Assembly: GCF_000372425.1 (NCBI RefSeq)
Contig: NZ_AQVD01000001.1
Location: 186,001 to 250,000, forward strand
DNA: 64,000 nt
From: Streptococcus ferus DSM 20646
Lineage (GTDB): Bacteria; Bacillota; Bacilli; Lactobacillales; Streptococcaceae
Reading direction: 5' to 3'
The notes below the pieces were generated by a model, which saw only the letters and a list, made by a program, of their open reading frames with translations, was not told the origin of the DNA and made no database searches. The stretch's first letter is position 1. Each line of letters begins with the position of its first letter. The position numbers and the translations under genes were made by a program. Shown here piece by piece: positions 12,176 through 22,000 of the stretch.

Positions 12176-12832
12176 TTATTCAGCAGCTTGTTCCCACCTT
12201 TTGGCAAGGCGCCGAGAGAAGCTGGAAATGATAAAGTTGATGACAAAGTAAGTAGCTGCAACAATACCATAAAGGGCGAAGACCTGATCAGGTTCGAAAT
12301 ATTTCCCCATTAGGATTTGGCTTTTACCAAAGAGTTCTTGGAGAGCGATAACCGAATAGAGGAAAGAGGTGTCTTTGATGACAGTTACAAACTGTGAAAT
12401 GATGGCCGGAAGCATTTTGCGGATAGCCTGAGGGAAAACAATGTAGATAAAAATCTGAAAATTGGTAAATCCCTGTGATAGACCGGCTTCTGTCTGACCA
12501 TTGTCAATAGCATTCAGACCACCGCGGATAATTTCGGCGAGGGCGGCTGAGGTAAAGACCGTAAACGAAGTAATTCCTGCGGGTGTTGATTTCATTTGGA
12601 AAACCAAAAAGATGATAAATATCCAAAGCAGGTTGGGAACATTACGAACAAACTCAATATAAATACTTGATAGGAGTTTTAAAAACCTGTTTTTCCCATT
12701 GCGCATGACAGCCAAAATGGTTCCGATAAGAGTTGATAAAACAATTGATATAAAGGATATGTAGAGTGTTAGCCACAAACCTTGCAATAAGAAGCTGAGG
12801 TTTGTTGACGTGAATAATTCTTTCATTTGCAA
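12176..12832 (-). CDS. glnP: Amino-acid ABC transporter permease (GlnP-type)
   Basis: Inner-membrane permease of a polar amino-acid importer, 218 residues with about five helices. The cytoplasmic EAA loop is visible as AGLSQGFTNFQIFIYIVFPQA (broken here: EAGLSQGF then IVFPQAIRKMLP), which docks on the ATPase. Fourth and last gene of a minus-strand operon Q-H-M-P, eight bases after glnM. In S. mutans the equivalent operon next to vicRKX is described as the glutamate transporter glnQHMP, linked to acid tolerance. I assign the symbol by that synteny, not by measured specificity. Confidence 0.88.
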   Translation of the reverse strand: MQMKELFTSTNLSFLLQGLWLTLYISFISIVLSTLIGTILAVMRNGKNRFLKLLSSIYIEFVRNVPNLLWIFIIFLVFQMKSTPAGITSFTVFTSAALAEIIRGGLNAIDNGQTEAGLSQGFTNFQIFIYIVFPQAIRKMLPAIISQFVTVIKDTSFLYSVIALQELFGKSQILMGKYFEPDQVFALYGIVAATYFVINFIISSFSRRLAKRWEQAAE

Positions 12833-12840
12833 ACCTCCTT

Positions 12841-13545
12841 CTATAAGCTATAAGCTTTCTTATTTTCTTCTTCTTTACGGCGTGCCCAAGTTGCTAGTGG
12901 GAAACACATGATAAAGTAGAGAAGAGCAGCACCGGCAAAGGCAGGTACATAGTTAGTGGTTTCATAAGCCCAAGCCTTGGCTGTAAACATGATATCCGCT
13001 CCGGAGATAATCGCAACTGTCGAGGTGTTTTTAATCAGGTTTACGACTTGGTTGGTCATCGGCGGCAGTATAGTCCTAATAGCCTGAGGCAGGATAATCA
13101 GACTCATGGTTTGCTTATAGGTGAAGCCTTGTGAAAGAGCAGCTTCTGTCTGTCCTCTGGGAACAGCTTCAATCCCTGAGCGGATAACCTCAGCGATGTA
13201 AGCACCATGGTAGACGCCGACACAAAGAACTGCTGTAAAGAAGGTTGAAATCATGATGGCGCCACTTGTCATGATGGCCAATCCATAATAGACAAAGACA
13301 AACTGCACCAAGAGAGGTGTGTTTTGAAAGATTTCCACATAAATTCGGGCAATCCCTTTAAGAATCTTATTTTTTGAGGAACTCATGGCTCCGAAGATAA
13401 TTCCTAAAATAAGAGAAAGGAGCAATGCGGCCGCAGACATACCGAGGGTATAGAGGAAGCCTTTGGCAAAATCACCAAAGTTGGCGAAAAAAGCAGACCA
13501 GCGCTCTAGAGCAAAAGGACTGGTAACGGTTGTTAAGATAGTCAT
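12841..13545 (-). CDS. glnM: Amino-acid ABC transporter permease (GlnM-type)
   Basis: Second permease subunit, 234 residues, HisMQ family. EAA-loop residues EAALSQGFTYKQTMSLIILP lie near residue 145, and the N-terminal targeting helix and five hydrophobic segments are clear. It likely forms a heterodimer with the downstream permease. ATG at 13545 follows AAAGGAG on the minus strand; 17 bases separate it from glnH. Substrate (glutamine, glutamate or aspartate) cannot be read from the sequence. Confidence 0.88.
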   Translation of the reverse strand: MTILTTVTSPFALERWSAFFANFGDFAKGFLYTLGMSAAALLLSLILGIIFGAMSSSKNKILKGIARIYVEIFQNTPLLVQFVFVYYGLAIMTSGAIMISTFFTAVLCVGVYHGAYIAEVIRSGIEAVPRGQTEAALSQGFTYKQTMSLIILPQAIRTILPPMTNQVVNLIKNTSTVAIISGADIMFTAKAWAYETTNYVPAFAGAALLYFIMCFPLATWARRKEEENKKAYSL

Positions 13546-13562
13546 AAAATCTCCTTTCTGTA

Positions 13563-14378
13563 CTAGTTGCTCTGACTGGTAGCAGGTTTCAAATCGTATT
13601 TATCATAGATTTTCTGCAAGCTGCCGTCCTGAGTCCATTTGCTTAAAAGATCGTTGATATAGGCAGTCAGTTCAGTGTTGGATTTTTTGGTGGCAATGCC
13701 GTATTCTTGAGTATTGAAGCCTTCTTTGAGAATCTTCGTCTTTGCACTGCGGTAGCCTGTTAGAATAGATTTATCAACAGAAAAAGCCTGAATACGGTTT
13801 GCATAGAGAGAGATTGCTAATTCAGGATATGACCCTAGCTGTGCAAATTTAAACTTAAGGTTATGAGCAGTCCCGTACTCTTCAATAGCTGCCTTGGTGG
13901 TTGATCCTTGAGCAACGCCAATTGTTTTTCCATTTAAATCTTTGATTGTGTTGATGCCGCTGGATTTATTAACCAAAAATCCGACTTCATCAGTATAATA
14001 GGGATTGGAGAAACTGTAGGATTCTTTACGTTCAGGGGTAATGGTATAGGTTCCGATAACAATATCAACCTGCCCATTATCCATAACCGCTTCACGCGTT
14101 TGAGCAGTAACGGGTGTAAATTCTATTTTGACCCCTAAATTTTTAGCAATTTTACGGGCAATGTCAATCTCCATCCCTTCATAGTCACCTGTTTCGGCGC
14201 TATAATAACCAAAGTTAGGGACGTCTTGTTTGACGCCGACTTTAATGACACCAGCCTTTTGAATTTTCTTAATTTGAGCAGAAGAGGAAGTTTCTGCTAA
14301 GACTTGGGAGAAACTGGAAAAGCAAAGGAAGAAAAGGCAGACTGCTGCTAAGTATTTCAGAAGTTTTTTAAGGGTCAT
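13563..14378 (-). CDS. glnH: Amino-acid ABC transporter substrate-binding protein (GlnH-type)
   Basis: Extracellular SBP_bac_3 receptor, 271 residues, feeding polar amino acids to the two permeases. The core domain begins near residue 40 (GVIKVGVKQDVPNFGYYS) and has the family segment DIVIGTYTITPERKESYSFS. Odd point: the signal peptide (residues 1-28, ending QVLA before ETSS) has cysteines at 14 and 19 but no lipobox at a cleavage point. It looks like a signal-peptidase I substrate, or an uncleaved anchor, rather than the usual lipoprotein. It starts in an ATGA overlap with glnQ. Confidence 0.9.
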   Translation of the reverse strand: MTLKKLLKYLAAVCLFFLCFSSFSQVLAETSSSAQIKKIQKAGVIKVGVKQDVPNFGYYSAETGDYEGMEIDIARKIAKNLGVKIEFTPVTAQTREAVMDNGQVDIVIGTYTITPERKESYSFSNPYYTDEVGFLVNKSSGINTIKDLNGKTIGVAQGSTTKAAIEEYGTAHNLKFKFAQLGSYPELAISLYANRIQAFSVDKSILTGYRSAKTKILKEGFNTQEYGIATKKSNTELTAYINDLLSKWTQDGSLQKIYDKYDLKPATSQSN

Positions 14379-15157
14379 TTAGCTCCCTCCTTTTTCTTGA
14401 CATCAACACGTTCACTAGAATGATTGATGATTTTGCTTAAGAACTGTTGAGCACGGGGGTCTTGCGGGTTATCGAAGAAACCATTAACATCAGTCGTATC
14501 AACGAGAATCTCACCATCTGCCATGAAAATAATCCGGTCAGCTACCTCACGGGCGAAGCCCATCTCATGGGTGACAACGACCATGTTCATCCCTTCGAAG
14601 GCCAGATTTTGCATAACCGCTAAAACATCTCCGATGGTTTCGGGGTCAAGAGCAGAGGTTGGCTCGTCAAAGAGGAGCAGTTGAGGGTTCATTGCCAAGC
14701 CACGGGCTATGGCGATACGCTGCTTTTGCCCTCCAGACAGCATACCGGGATAAGAGTCTTTACGATCCCACATATTAACATAGGTCAGGTATTTTTCAGC
14801 AATGGCTTCTGCTTCTTTAGGATCCATGCCTAAAACCTTGATGGGAGCCATAGTTACGTTTTCCAAAACGGTTTTATGAGGGTAGAGGTTAAAATGCTGA
14901 AAAACCATTCCGACTTCTTTACGAAGCTGTACTAAATCCTTGTTGGAAGCACCGGAGACCTTGTGTCCATTGACAATCAATTCCCCTGACTCGATGCCTT
15001 CTAACGCATTCATCGTCCGAATGAGGGTTGATTTTCCAGAACCTGAAGGTCCGAGAAGAACAACGACCTGCCCTTTTTCGATTTCAAGATTGATGTTTTT
15101 CAGAGCGTGGTAGTCTCCATAGTATTTTTCGACATTTTTATATTCAATTAACGGCAT
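14375..15157 (-). CDS. glnQ: Amino-acid ABC transporter ATP-binding protein (GlnQ-type)
   Basis: Cytoplasmic ATPase of the importer, 260 residues. Walker A GPSGSGKST, signature LSGGQKQRIAIARGLAM, Walker B LLFDEPTSALDPE and the His switch VVVTHEMGFA are all present, so it is active. I start at 15157 (MPLIEYKNVEKYYG), preceded by AAGGAG at 15163-15168; an upstream in-frame ATG at 15241 lies within the -35 box and would add 28 unlikely residues. First gene of the minus-strand operon, divergent from vicR. Confidence 0.93.
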   Translation of the reverse strand: MPLIEYKNVEKYYGDYHALKNINLEIEKGQVVVLLGPSGSGKSTLIRTMNALEGIESGELIVNGHKVSGASNKDLVQLRKEVGMVFQHFNLYPHKTVLENVTMAPIKVLGMDPKEAEAIAEKYLTYVNMWDRKDSYPGMLSGGQKQRIAIARGLAMNPQLLLFDEPTSALDPETIGDVLAVMQNLAFEGMNMVVVTHEMGFAREVADRIIFMADGEILVDTTDVNGFFDNPQDPRAQQFLSKIINHSSERVDVKKKEGAK

Positions 15158-15186
15158 CGCAATCTCCTTATTTAACATAATTTTCT

Positions 15187-15203
15187 TGTTAGATAAACTA
15201 ACA
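15187..15203. promoter_or_regulatory. Inverted repeat in the gln operon leader
   Basis: TGTTAG-ATAAA-CTAACA, six-base perfect arms, lying between the predicted gln transcription start (about 15206) and the glnQ ribosome site. Position fits a repressor operator or a small RNA hairpin. I recognise no known regulator site. Confidence 0.5.
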
Positions 15204-15212
15204 TAATTACCA

Positions 15213-15241
15213 ATTTTAACATGAAAGATACAAATTGTCAA
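15213..15241 (-). promoter_or_regulatory. Promoter of the gln operon
   Basis: On the minus strand: TTGACA (15236-15241), 17 bases, TAAAAT (15213-15218), with a TG one base upstream of the -10 box. Strong match to a housekeeping promoter. Confidence 0.78.
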
Positions 15242-15294
15242 TATTGTCAGAAAATTCAGTAAAACAAAGGCAGCTTAACAATTAGGCCTTAGAG

Positions 15295-15323
15295 TTTTCA
15301 TTTAAGAGGGTTTTTGGTATAAT
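15295..15323 (+). promoter_or_regulatory. Promoter of vicRKX
   Basis: TATAAT at 15318-15323, with a weak TTTTCA 17 bases upstream (15295-15300). It leaves a leader of about 80 bases before vicR. I found no convincing VicR box (TGTWAH repeat pair) here. Confidence 0.65.
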
Positions 15324-15412
15324 CTAGGGAAAAGTGCTTTGCTCTTGAGTTAAAATAAGACTCAGGAGGAATTAAAAAATAACCTATTATTTAAATAGAG
15401 AGGTCATTTATA

Positions 15413-16120
15413 ATGAAAAAAATTCTTATTGTTGATGATGAAAAACCCATCTCGGATATTATCAAATTTAATCTAAGTAAGGAAGGCTATGACACCATAA
15501 CTGCTTTTGATGGTCGTGAAGCTTTGGCCTGCTTTGAGGAAGAAAATCCTGATTTAATCATTCTGGACTTGATGCTACCAGAGCTGGACGGTCTGGAAGT
15601 CGCTAAGGAAGTACGCAAAACCAGTCATGTACCGATTATCATGCTTTCTGCCAAGGATAGTGAGTTTGATAAAGTTATTGGCCTTGAGATTGGGGCAGAC
15701 GATTATGTGACTAAACCTTTTTCGAATCGTGAACTACTAGCGCGTGTCAAGGCTCATCTTCGCCGTACCGAAAATATTGAGACGGCAGTTGCGGAAGAAA
15801 ATGCCGGCGGTACCTCAGAGCTGGTTATCGGAGAGCTTCAGATTCTGCCGGATGCTTTTATTGCCAAAAAGCGTGGAGAAGAAGTCGAGCTGACCCATCG
15901 TGAGTTTGAATTGCTCCATCATTTAGCGACTCATACAGGACAGGTGATGACTCGCGAACACCTGCTTGAAACCGTTTGGGGTTATGACTACTTTGGAGAT
16001 GTACGGACAGTTGACGTAACCGTACGCCGTTTACGTGAAAAAATTGAGGATACTCCATCTCGTCCAGAATATATTTTGACAAGACGCGGTGTCGGTTATT
16101 ACATGAAATCCTATGACTAA
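15413..16120 (+). CDS. vicR: Response regulator VicR (WalR/YycF)
   Basis: OmpR-class transcription factor controlling cell-wall and surface genes; essential in most streptococci. 235 residues. Receiver domain with phosphoacceptor Asp52 ([13 protein letters not shown]), the acid pocket DDE at residues 8-10 and Lys in DYVTKPF, then a winged-helix domain with recognition segment [19 protein letters not shown] at 15413; the preceding GAGAGG is a modest ribosome site. It overlaps vicK by eight bases. Confidence 0.96.
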   Translation: MKKILIVDDEKPISDIIKFNLSKEGYDTITAFDGREALACFEEENPDLIILDLMLPELDGLEVAKEVRKTSHVPIIMLSAKDSEFDKVIGLEIGADDYVTKPFSNRELLARVKAHLRRTENIETAVAEENAGGTSELVIGELQILPDAFIAKKRGEEVELTHREFELLHHLATHTGQVMTREHLLETVWGYDYFGDVRTVDVTVRRLREKIEDTPSRPEYILTRRGVGYYMKSYD

Positions 16121-17462
16121 TTTTTTTTCAACAACGCCCTTCCTGCTGAGGCTGGTTTTTGGAGGGCTTTTATTCCTTTTATTTCTCTATTTTATCTTTT
16201 TGAATTATCGAGAATATAAGAATAATAAACAAATCAAAGCCATTAATAAAAAAGTCAGATCTCTGATTGCGGGCGATTATTCAGATAAATTAGATATTAA
16301 ATCAAATCCAGAGTTGACCGATTTGGTGAACAATATCAATGATTTATCAGAAGTTTTTCGTCTGACGCATGAAAATTTGGCTCAAGAGACCAACCGTCTG
16401 ACCAATGTCTTGACCTACATGACAGATGGGGTTTTGGCGACTGATCGGCAAGGGAAAATTGTCCTGATTAACGACACTGCTCAAAAGCAGCTGAATATCA
16501 GCCGAGAAGAGGCCTTGGAGATGTCTATCCTTGATTTTTTGGAAGAGGATAGTTATAGTTTAAATGATTTAATTGCCCAAAAGCCAGAGCTGATCTGGTA
16601 TCAGCGCGATGAAAATGATGAGTTCATCACCCTTCGGGTAAGGTTTGCTTTAAATCGCCGGGAAAGTGGCTTTATTTCAGGTTTGATTGCTGTTTTGCAC
16701 GATGTGACAGAGCAGGAGAAGGAAGAAAGAGAGCGGCGCTTGTTTGTATCCAATGTCAGCCATGAGCTGAGAACGCCGCTGACCTCGGTTAAGTCCTACT
16801 TGGAAGCCTTAGATGATGGCGCTCTGACAGAGGCCGTTGCTCCGAGTTTTATCAAGGTTTCCTTAGATGAGACCAATCGGATGATGCGGATGATTTCAGA
16901 TTTGCTGAATCTTTCTCGGATTGATAATGAAAATAGTCCTTTGAATGTCGAATTGATTAACTTTACAGCCTTTATGACCTATATTCTCAATCGCTTCGAT
17001 CAGATTCAGACGCAGAATTCTTTGGCGGGCAAGGTTTATGAGATTATCCGCGATTATCCTCTTCGACCGGTCTGGGTGGAAATTGATACGGATAAGATGA
17101 CTCAAGTGGTTGATAATATCATGAATAACGCCATCAAGTATTCGCCAGATGGCGGTAAAATAACGGTTAATATGAACACGACGGATACCCAGTTGATTAT
17201 TTCCATTTCAGATCAGGGCCTGGGAATTCCTAAAAAAGATTTACCGTTAATTTTTGATCGTTTTTATCGGGTTGATAAAGCCAGAAGCCGGGCACAAGGC
17301 GGGACAGGGCTGGGGCTGGCTATTACAAAAGAAATTATTAAACAGCATGGCGGTTTTATTTGGGCTAAGAGTGACTACGGTAAGGGATCGACCTTTACTA
17401 TTGTCTTGCCTTACGACCGTGACAATATCTTAGATGATGAATGGGAGGAAGAAGAAGCATAG
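16113..17462 (+). CDS. vicK: Sensor histidine kinase VicK (WalK/YycG)
   Basis: Membrane sensor that phosphorylates VicR. 449 residues. Domains in order: one membrane helix (about 10-30), HAMP (31-85), PAS (about 95-200), the dimerisation helix with phosphoacceptor His217 ([19 protein letters not shown]), then the ATPase domain with N box [11 protein letters not shown]1 ISDQGLGIP and G2 GTGLGLAI. The single N-terminal helix without an extracellular loop is the streptococcal form, unlike Bacillus WalK, which has two. It overlaps vicR by eight bases. Confidence 0.96.
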   Translation: MTNFFSTTPFLLRLVFGGLLFLLFLYFIFLNYREYKNNKQIKAINKKVRSLIAGDYSDKLDIKSNPELTDLVNNINDLSEVFRLTHENLAQETNRLTNVLTYMTDGVLATDRQGKIVLINDTAQKQLNISREEALEMSILDFLEEDSYSLNDLIAQKPELIWYQRDENDEFITLRVRFALNRRESGFISGLIAVLHDVTEQEKEERERRLFVSNVSHELRTPLTSVKSYLEALDDGALTEAVAPSFIKVSLDETNRMMRMISDLLNLSRIDNENSPLNVELINFTAFMTYILNRFDQIQTQNSLAGKVYEIIRDYPLRPVWVEIDTDKMTQVVDNIMNNAIKYSPDGGKITVNMNTTDTQLIISISDQGLGIPKKDLPLIFDRFYRVDKARSRAQGGTGLGLAITKEIIKQHGGFIWAKSDYGKGSTFTIVLPYDRDNILDDEWEEEEA

Positions 17463-17463
17463 G

Positions 17464-18267
17464 ATGACAGAAGCTGCCTTTAAATATAGTATTCTCGCCT
17501 CAGGTTCGTCAGGCAATGCTTTCTATTTAGAAAGCCCTCAAAAGAAACTTCTCATTGATGCGGGGTTATCTGGCAAAAAAATAACGGAATTGATGGCTGA
17601 GATTGACCGTCATCCTCAAGATTTAGATGCGATTTTAGTGACCCATGAACATAAGGATCATATCCATGGCGTGGGGGTCTTGGCCAGAAAATATCAATTA
17701 GATATCTATGCCAATGAGAAAACCTGGCAGGCTATGGACGGCATGCTAGGTAAGATAGACAGCCATCAGAAGCACCTTTTTGAACTTGGAAAAACCAAGA
17801 TATTTGGCGATCTTGACATTGAAAGTTTTGGGGTCAGTCATGATGCAGCTGCTCCCCAGTTTTATCGCTTTATGAAAGATGGTAAAAGTTTTGTAATGCT
17901 GACAGATACCGGCTATGTGAGTGACAGAATGGCAGGGATTGTAGAGAATGCGGATGCTTACTTAATTGAGTCCAATCATGACATCGAAATTCTACGTTCT
18001 GGTGCCTATCCTTGGAGCTTGAAGCAGAGAATCTTATCTGACCAGGGGCATCTGTCTAATGAAGATGGGGCAGAGACCATGATTCGGACGCTTGGTCATA
18101 AGACAAAACGCATCTATCTGGGCCATCTGAGTAAAGAAAATAATATCAAAGAGTTGGCACACATGACGATGGAAAATGCTCTCAAACAGGCTGACTTGGC
18201 GGTTGATCATGATTTTAAGGTTTACGATACAGCCCCTGATGAGGCGACGCCGTTGACTGATATTTGA
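17464..18267 (+). CDS. vicX: VicX, metallo-beta-lactamase-fold protein (YycJ/WalJ)
   Basis: Third gene of the vic operon, 267 residues. Metallo-beta-lactamase fold with metal motif THEHKDHIHG near residue 59 and a later TDTGYVSD. Family members are linked to cell-wall homeostasis and to coordination of wall synthesis with division; the substrate is not established and a nuclease activity is possible. I start at ATG 17464, one base after the vicK stop; the ribosome site GGAGGAAGAAG lies inside vicK. A terminator follows. Confidence 0.93.
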   Translation: MTEAAFKYSILASGSSGNAFYLESPQKKLLIDAGLSGKKITELMAEIDRHPQDLDAILVTHEHKDHIHGVGVLARKYQLDIYANEKTWQAMDGMLGKIDSHQKHLFELGKTKIFGDLDIESFGVSHDAAAPQFYRFMKDGKSFVMLTDTGYVSDRMAGIVENADAYLIESNHDIEILRSGAYPWSLKQRILSDQGHLSNEDGAETMIRTLGHKTKRIYLGHLSKENNIKELAHMTMENALKQADLAVDHDFKVYDTAPDEATPLTDI

Positions 18268-18290
18268 TGGTTTTCTAGAAGAAAACGTAG

Positions 18291-18327
18291 AAAAAATACC
18301 CGGAAATAGTGGTTCTGGGTATTTTTT
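18291..18327 (+). terminator. Terminator of vicRKX
   Basis: Long stem AAAAAATACCC(GGAA) / (TTCT)GGGTATTTTTT with loop ATAGTGG and six T residues. The T run directly abuts the rnc -10 region, so terminator and next promoter share bases. Confidence 0.88.
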
Positions 18328-18335
18328 GGTATAAT
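18327..18335 (+). promoter_or_regulatory. Extended -10 promoter of rnc-smc
   Basis: TGG-TATAAT at 18327-18335 with no good -35 box. It lies immediately after the vic terminator and gives rnc-smc their own transcription start, predicted near 18342. Confidence 0.65.
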
Positions 18336-18369
18336 AGTAGAAGTGTTTTTTAACAAAGAAAGGATTTTT

Positions 18370-19065
18370 ATGAAGGAACTTAAAGAAAAACTGGCCAGAG
18401 AGTTTCAGATTCATTTTTCAGATGAGGAACTCTTGGAAACGGCTTTTACCCATACCTCTTATGCTAACGAACATCGCCTCCTAAACATTTCACATAATGA
18501 ACGTTTGGAATTTTTAGGAGACGCGGTTCTGCAACTCATTATTTCAGACTATTTATTTAGAAAATACCCGCAAAAACCAGAGGGAGATCTGTCTAAGATG
18601 CGTTCCACGATTGTCCGGGAGGAAAGTCTGGCAGGATTCTCCAAAGCGTGTGACTTTGACCGGTATATCAAGCTGGGTAAAGGAGAAGAAAAATCGGGCG
18701 GTCGCGAACGGGCCACGATTCTGGGCGACTTGTTTGAGGCCTTTTTGGGTGCCCTTGTTCTTGATTCTGGAGTGGAGGCGGCGCGTGATTTTCTTTATCG
18801 CGTGATGATCCCCCAAGTGGAAATTGGTAACTATGAGCGGGTGATGGACTATAAAACCACCTTACAGGAATTGCTGCAGGTTAAGGGAGATATCAAAATC
18901 GATTATCGGGTCATCAAGGAAAGCGGTCCTGCCCATGACAAGCATTTTGAGGTTGCTGTCCTTGTAGAAGGCAAGAAAATGAGCCAGGGAGCAGGAAAAT
19001 CGAAAAAGATGGCAGAACAAAACGCTGCTCAAAATGCCCTTGAGCAGCTAAAACGAGGTTCTTAA
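18370..19065 (+). CDS. rnc: Ribonuclease III
   Basis: Double-strand-specific endoribonuclease that matures rRNA and processes structured mRNAs and antisense RNA. 231 residues. The RNase III signature [20 protein letters not shown] lies near residue 40, a second metal-site segment [11 protein letters not shown] follows, and a dsRNA-binding domain occupies the last 75 residues. Start ATG 18370 after AAAGGA; an in-frame ATG at 18343 would add nine residues and has no ribosome site. smc starts two bases after the stop. Confidence 0.96.
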   Translation: MKELKEKLAREFQIHFSDEELLETAFTHTSYANEHRLLNISHNERLEFLGDAVLQLIISDYLFRKYPQKPEGDLSKMRSTIVREESLAGFSKACDFDRYIKLGKGEEKSGGRERATILGDLFEAFLGALVLDSGVEAARDFLYRVMIPQVEIGNYERVMDYKTTLQELLQVKGDIKIDYRVIKESGPAHDKHFEVAVLVEGKKMSQGAGKSKKMAEQNAAQNALEQLKRGS

Positions 19066-19067
19066 GG

Positions 19068-22000
19068 ATGTTTCTAAAAGAAATTGAAATGCAGGGCTTC
19101 AAGTCTTTTGCAGACAAAACAAAAGTTGAATTTGATCAAGGGGTAACAGCTGTTGTCGGCCCCAATGGTTCTGGAAAGAGTAATATCACGGAGAGTCTCC
19201 GCTGGGCCTTGGGAGAATCAAGTGCCAAAAGCCTACGCGGTGGAAAGATGCCGGATGTTATCTTTGCTGGGACGGAAAATAGAAAACCTTTAAATTTTGC
19301 ACAGGTGACCGTTGTTCTAGATAATAGGGATGGCTTTATTAAGGATGCTCAAGAAGAGATTCGAGTAGAACGTCATATTTATCGTAATGGAGACAGCGAC
19401 TACCTTATTGATGGTAAAAAAGTCCGCCTGCGTGACATTCATGATCTTTTTATGGATACAGGTTTGGGACGGGATTCTTTCTCCATTATTTCTCAGGGGC
19501 GCGTCGAAGCTATTTTTAATAGTAAACCCGAGGAACGTCGTGCAATTTTTGAAGAAGCTGCAGGTGTTTTAAAATACAAAACGCGTAAAAAAGAAACTCA
19601 GACCAAGCTTAATCAGACCCAAGACAATCTTGATCGCCTAGAAGACATCATTTATGAACTGGAAACTCAGATAAAGCCTTTAGAGCGGCAGGCTAAAGTG
19701 GCAAAAGAATTTTTGCTTTTGGAAGCAGATCGTAAAAAGGGCCACTTGGACCTTCTTGTTCATCGTATTATTAAGAATAAGGCATTTTTAGAAACGCAGG
19801 AAAATCAGCTTGAAGCGGCCAAAGGGGCACTGAAGGGTTATTATAAAGAGCGCGAAAAACTTGAGGAAACCAATCAGACCTTAAAGGCCAAACGTCAAAC
19901 TTTGACGAAAAAAGTAGAGCAAAAACAGGCACAGTTATTGGACCTAACACGCTTAATCAGTGATTTGGAGCGTCAAATTGACTTAATCAGCCTAGAGAGC
20001 AGCCAAAAGGCGGAAAAGAAGGAACTCAGTCAAGCTAATCTCAAGCAACTAGAAGCTCAAAGATCAATTCTGGAGAATGAATTGACAGCCAAAGAGGATG
20101 AAATCAATGAACTGCTCCTTGGTATTGACGCTAAAAAGACCCAAATTGCAAAGGTTGAAACAGACTTATCCCGCTTTTCGACCAATCCAGATGCCATTAT
20201 TGAGGGGCTTCGGGAAGATTTTGTGCGACTGATGCAAAAAGAAGCGGACTTATCCAACCAGGTTACCGCCTTGGACTCGGATTTGGAGAAGCAGAGACAA
20301 GCCTCAAATCTAAAGACGGCAGAAATGGAGCAGCTTCAGAAAGATCTCGGACAGACCAAAGAACGCCTTGAACAGGAAAAAGGTAAGCTGGATCAGGTTC
20401 AGTCAGATTTGCAGGCTTTGCTGCAATCCCATCAAGACTTGTCTTTGGAAATTCAAGAGCTGGACAGGCATTATCAGAAAGATCAGGCTACCATGTTTCA
20501 GCAGCTTGATCAGCTGAAAAATCAAGAAGCTCGGCGCAATAGTCTGGAAAATATCCAAAAAAACCATAGTCATTTCTTTGCGGGTGTCAAGGCTGTTCTG
20601 CAAAGAGCCGATCAGCTTGGCGGGATTGTCGGTCCTGTTAGTGAGCACATTAGTTTTGCAGGAGATTACCAAACAGCCATTGAAATTGCCCTAGGAGGCA
20701 GCAGTCAGCATATTATTGTAGAAGATGAAGCGGCTGCCAAGCGAGCTATTGACTCCCTGAAGAAAAATCGCCAGGGGAGGGCAACTTTTCTCCCTTTGAC
20801 TACGATTAAGCCTCGCCATCTGTCAGAACAAAATCAAATCAACTTATCAAAGGCAGCAGGTTTTCTTGGAATGGCCAGTCATCTAGTGACTTTTGAACCT
20901 CGATTGGCTGCTATTTTTGAAAACTTGCTGGGAGTGACAGCTATTTTTGATACGGTTGATCATGCCAATCAGGCGGCTCGCAGTCTGAGATATCAGGTAC
21001 GGATGGTGACTCTTGATGGAACAGAAATCCGTCCGGGCGGTTCATTTTCAGGAGGAGCAAACCGTCATCACAGCACGACCTTTATCAAACCTGAACTAGA
21101 GCGTTTGGAAAAAGATATCGCTGCTCTGAAGGCTAAGCAAGTAGAGACGGAACAAAAACTCGCTCGCTCTAAAGAAGAACTGACGGCTAAAACGGCTTCT
21201 TTGGCGCGCATCAAAGAAGAAGGGGATAAGACAAGGCTTTTGGAGCAGAAACTAGCCCTGAGCTATGAGCAGATCAGCCAGCGCTATTCTGAAATGCAGG
21301 AGCTTTTCCAAGGCTTGGAGGAGATAACCGATTCTCAAAGTCAGCAGGCACTTTTAGATAGAAAAGCTGGGCTTGAGTCTGATTTGGCTGCGATTGCTGA
21401 GGATAAGAAAAGTCTCAATCAGCAAATTAAACAGATTAAAGACGATAAAGACAGCATTCAGGCCAAGGTAACCGAGCTTCAGCAGGTTCTGTCAGACTTG
21501 CGTCTTGAAGAACGCGATGTGCTCAACACCTATCAGTTCGCCTTAGAAAATAAGAAACGCCAGCAACTTGAGTTGGAGACTCTTCATCAGGATATGGAGC
21601 AAATTAGGCACCAGCTGACTGCTCAGACAGAGGATTTGTCAGAAAATCGCCTGCCTGATCTCAAAGAACAGCGCCAGCAAGCTGAGGAAAGTAAGGCGAC
21701 CATTGAAACCAGCTTGGTGCAATACCGCTTTGAACTGGAAGATTGTCAGGCGCAGCTAGAAGAGCTGGAAGAGAGCCTGCTGACATCAAGTCAAAAGAAT
21801 GAGGAATTGATTCGCCAACAGGCAAAACTAGAAGCTGATGTGGAGAATGTTTCGGATAAGTTACGCCAATTTGCTGTCAATCTGACAGAGGAGTATCAAA
21901 TGAGCTTAGAAGAAGCTCAAAAACAGGTTGAAACAATTGACAACGAAGAGGCCGCCAGTCAGGCCCTTCGCCAGCTGGAACGTCAGATTAAGCGCTTAGG

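Noticed and set aside
15158..15241. Longer GlnQ starting at 15241
   Set aside because: The codons run through the promoter; AAGGAG before 15157 defines the start.
15180..15323. VicR binding site in the vicR-glnQ gap
   Set aside because: TGTTAA and TGTCA elements are present but never in the TGTWAH-N5-TGTWAH spacing.
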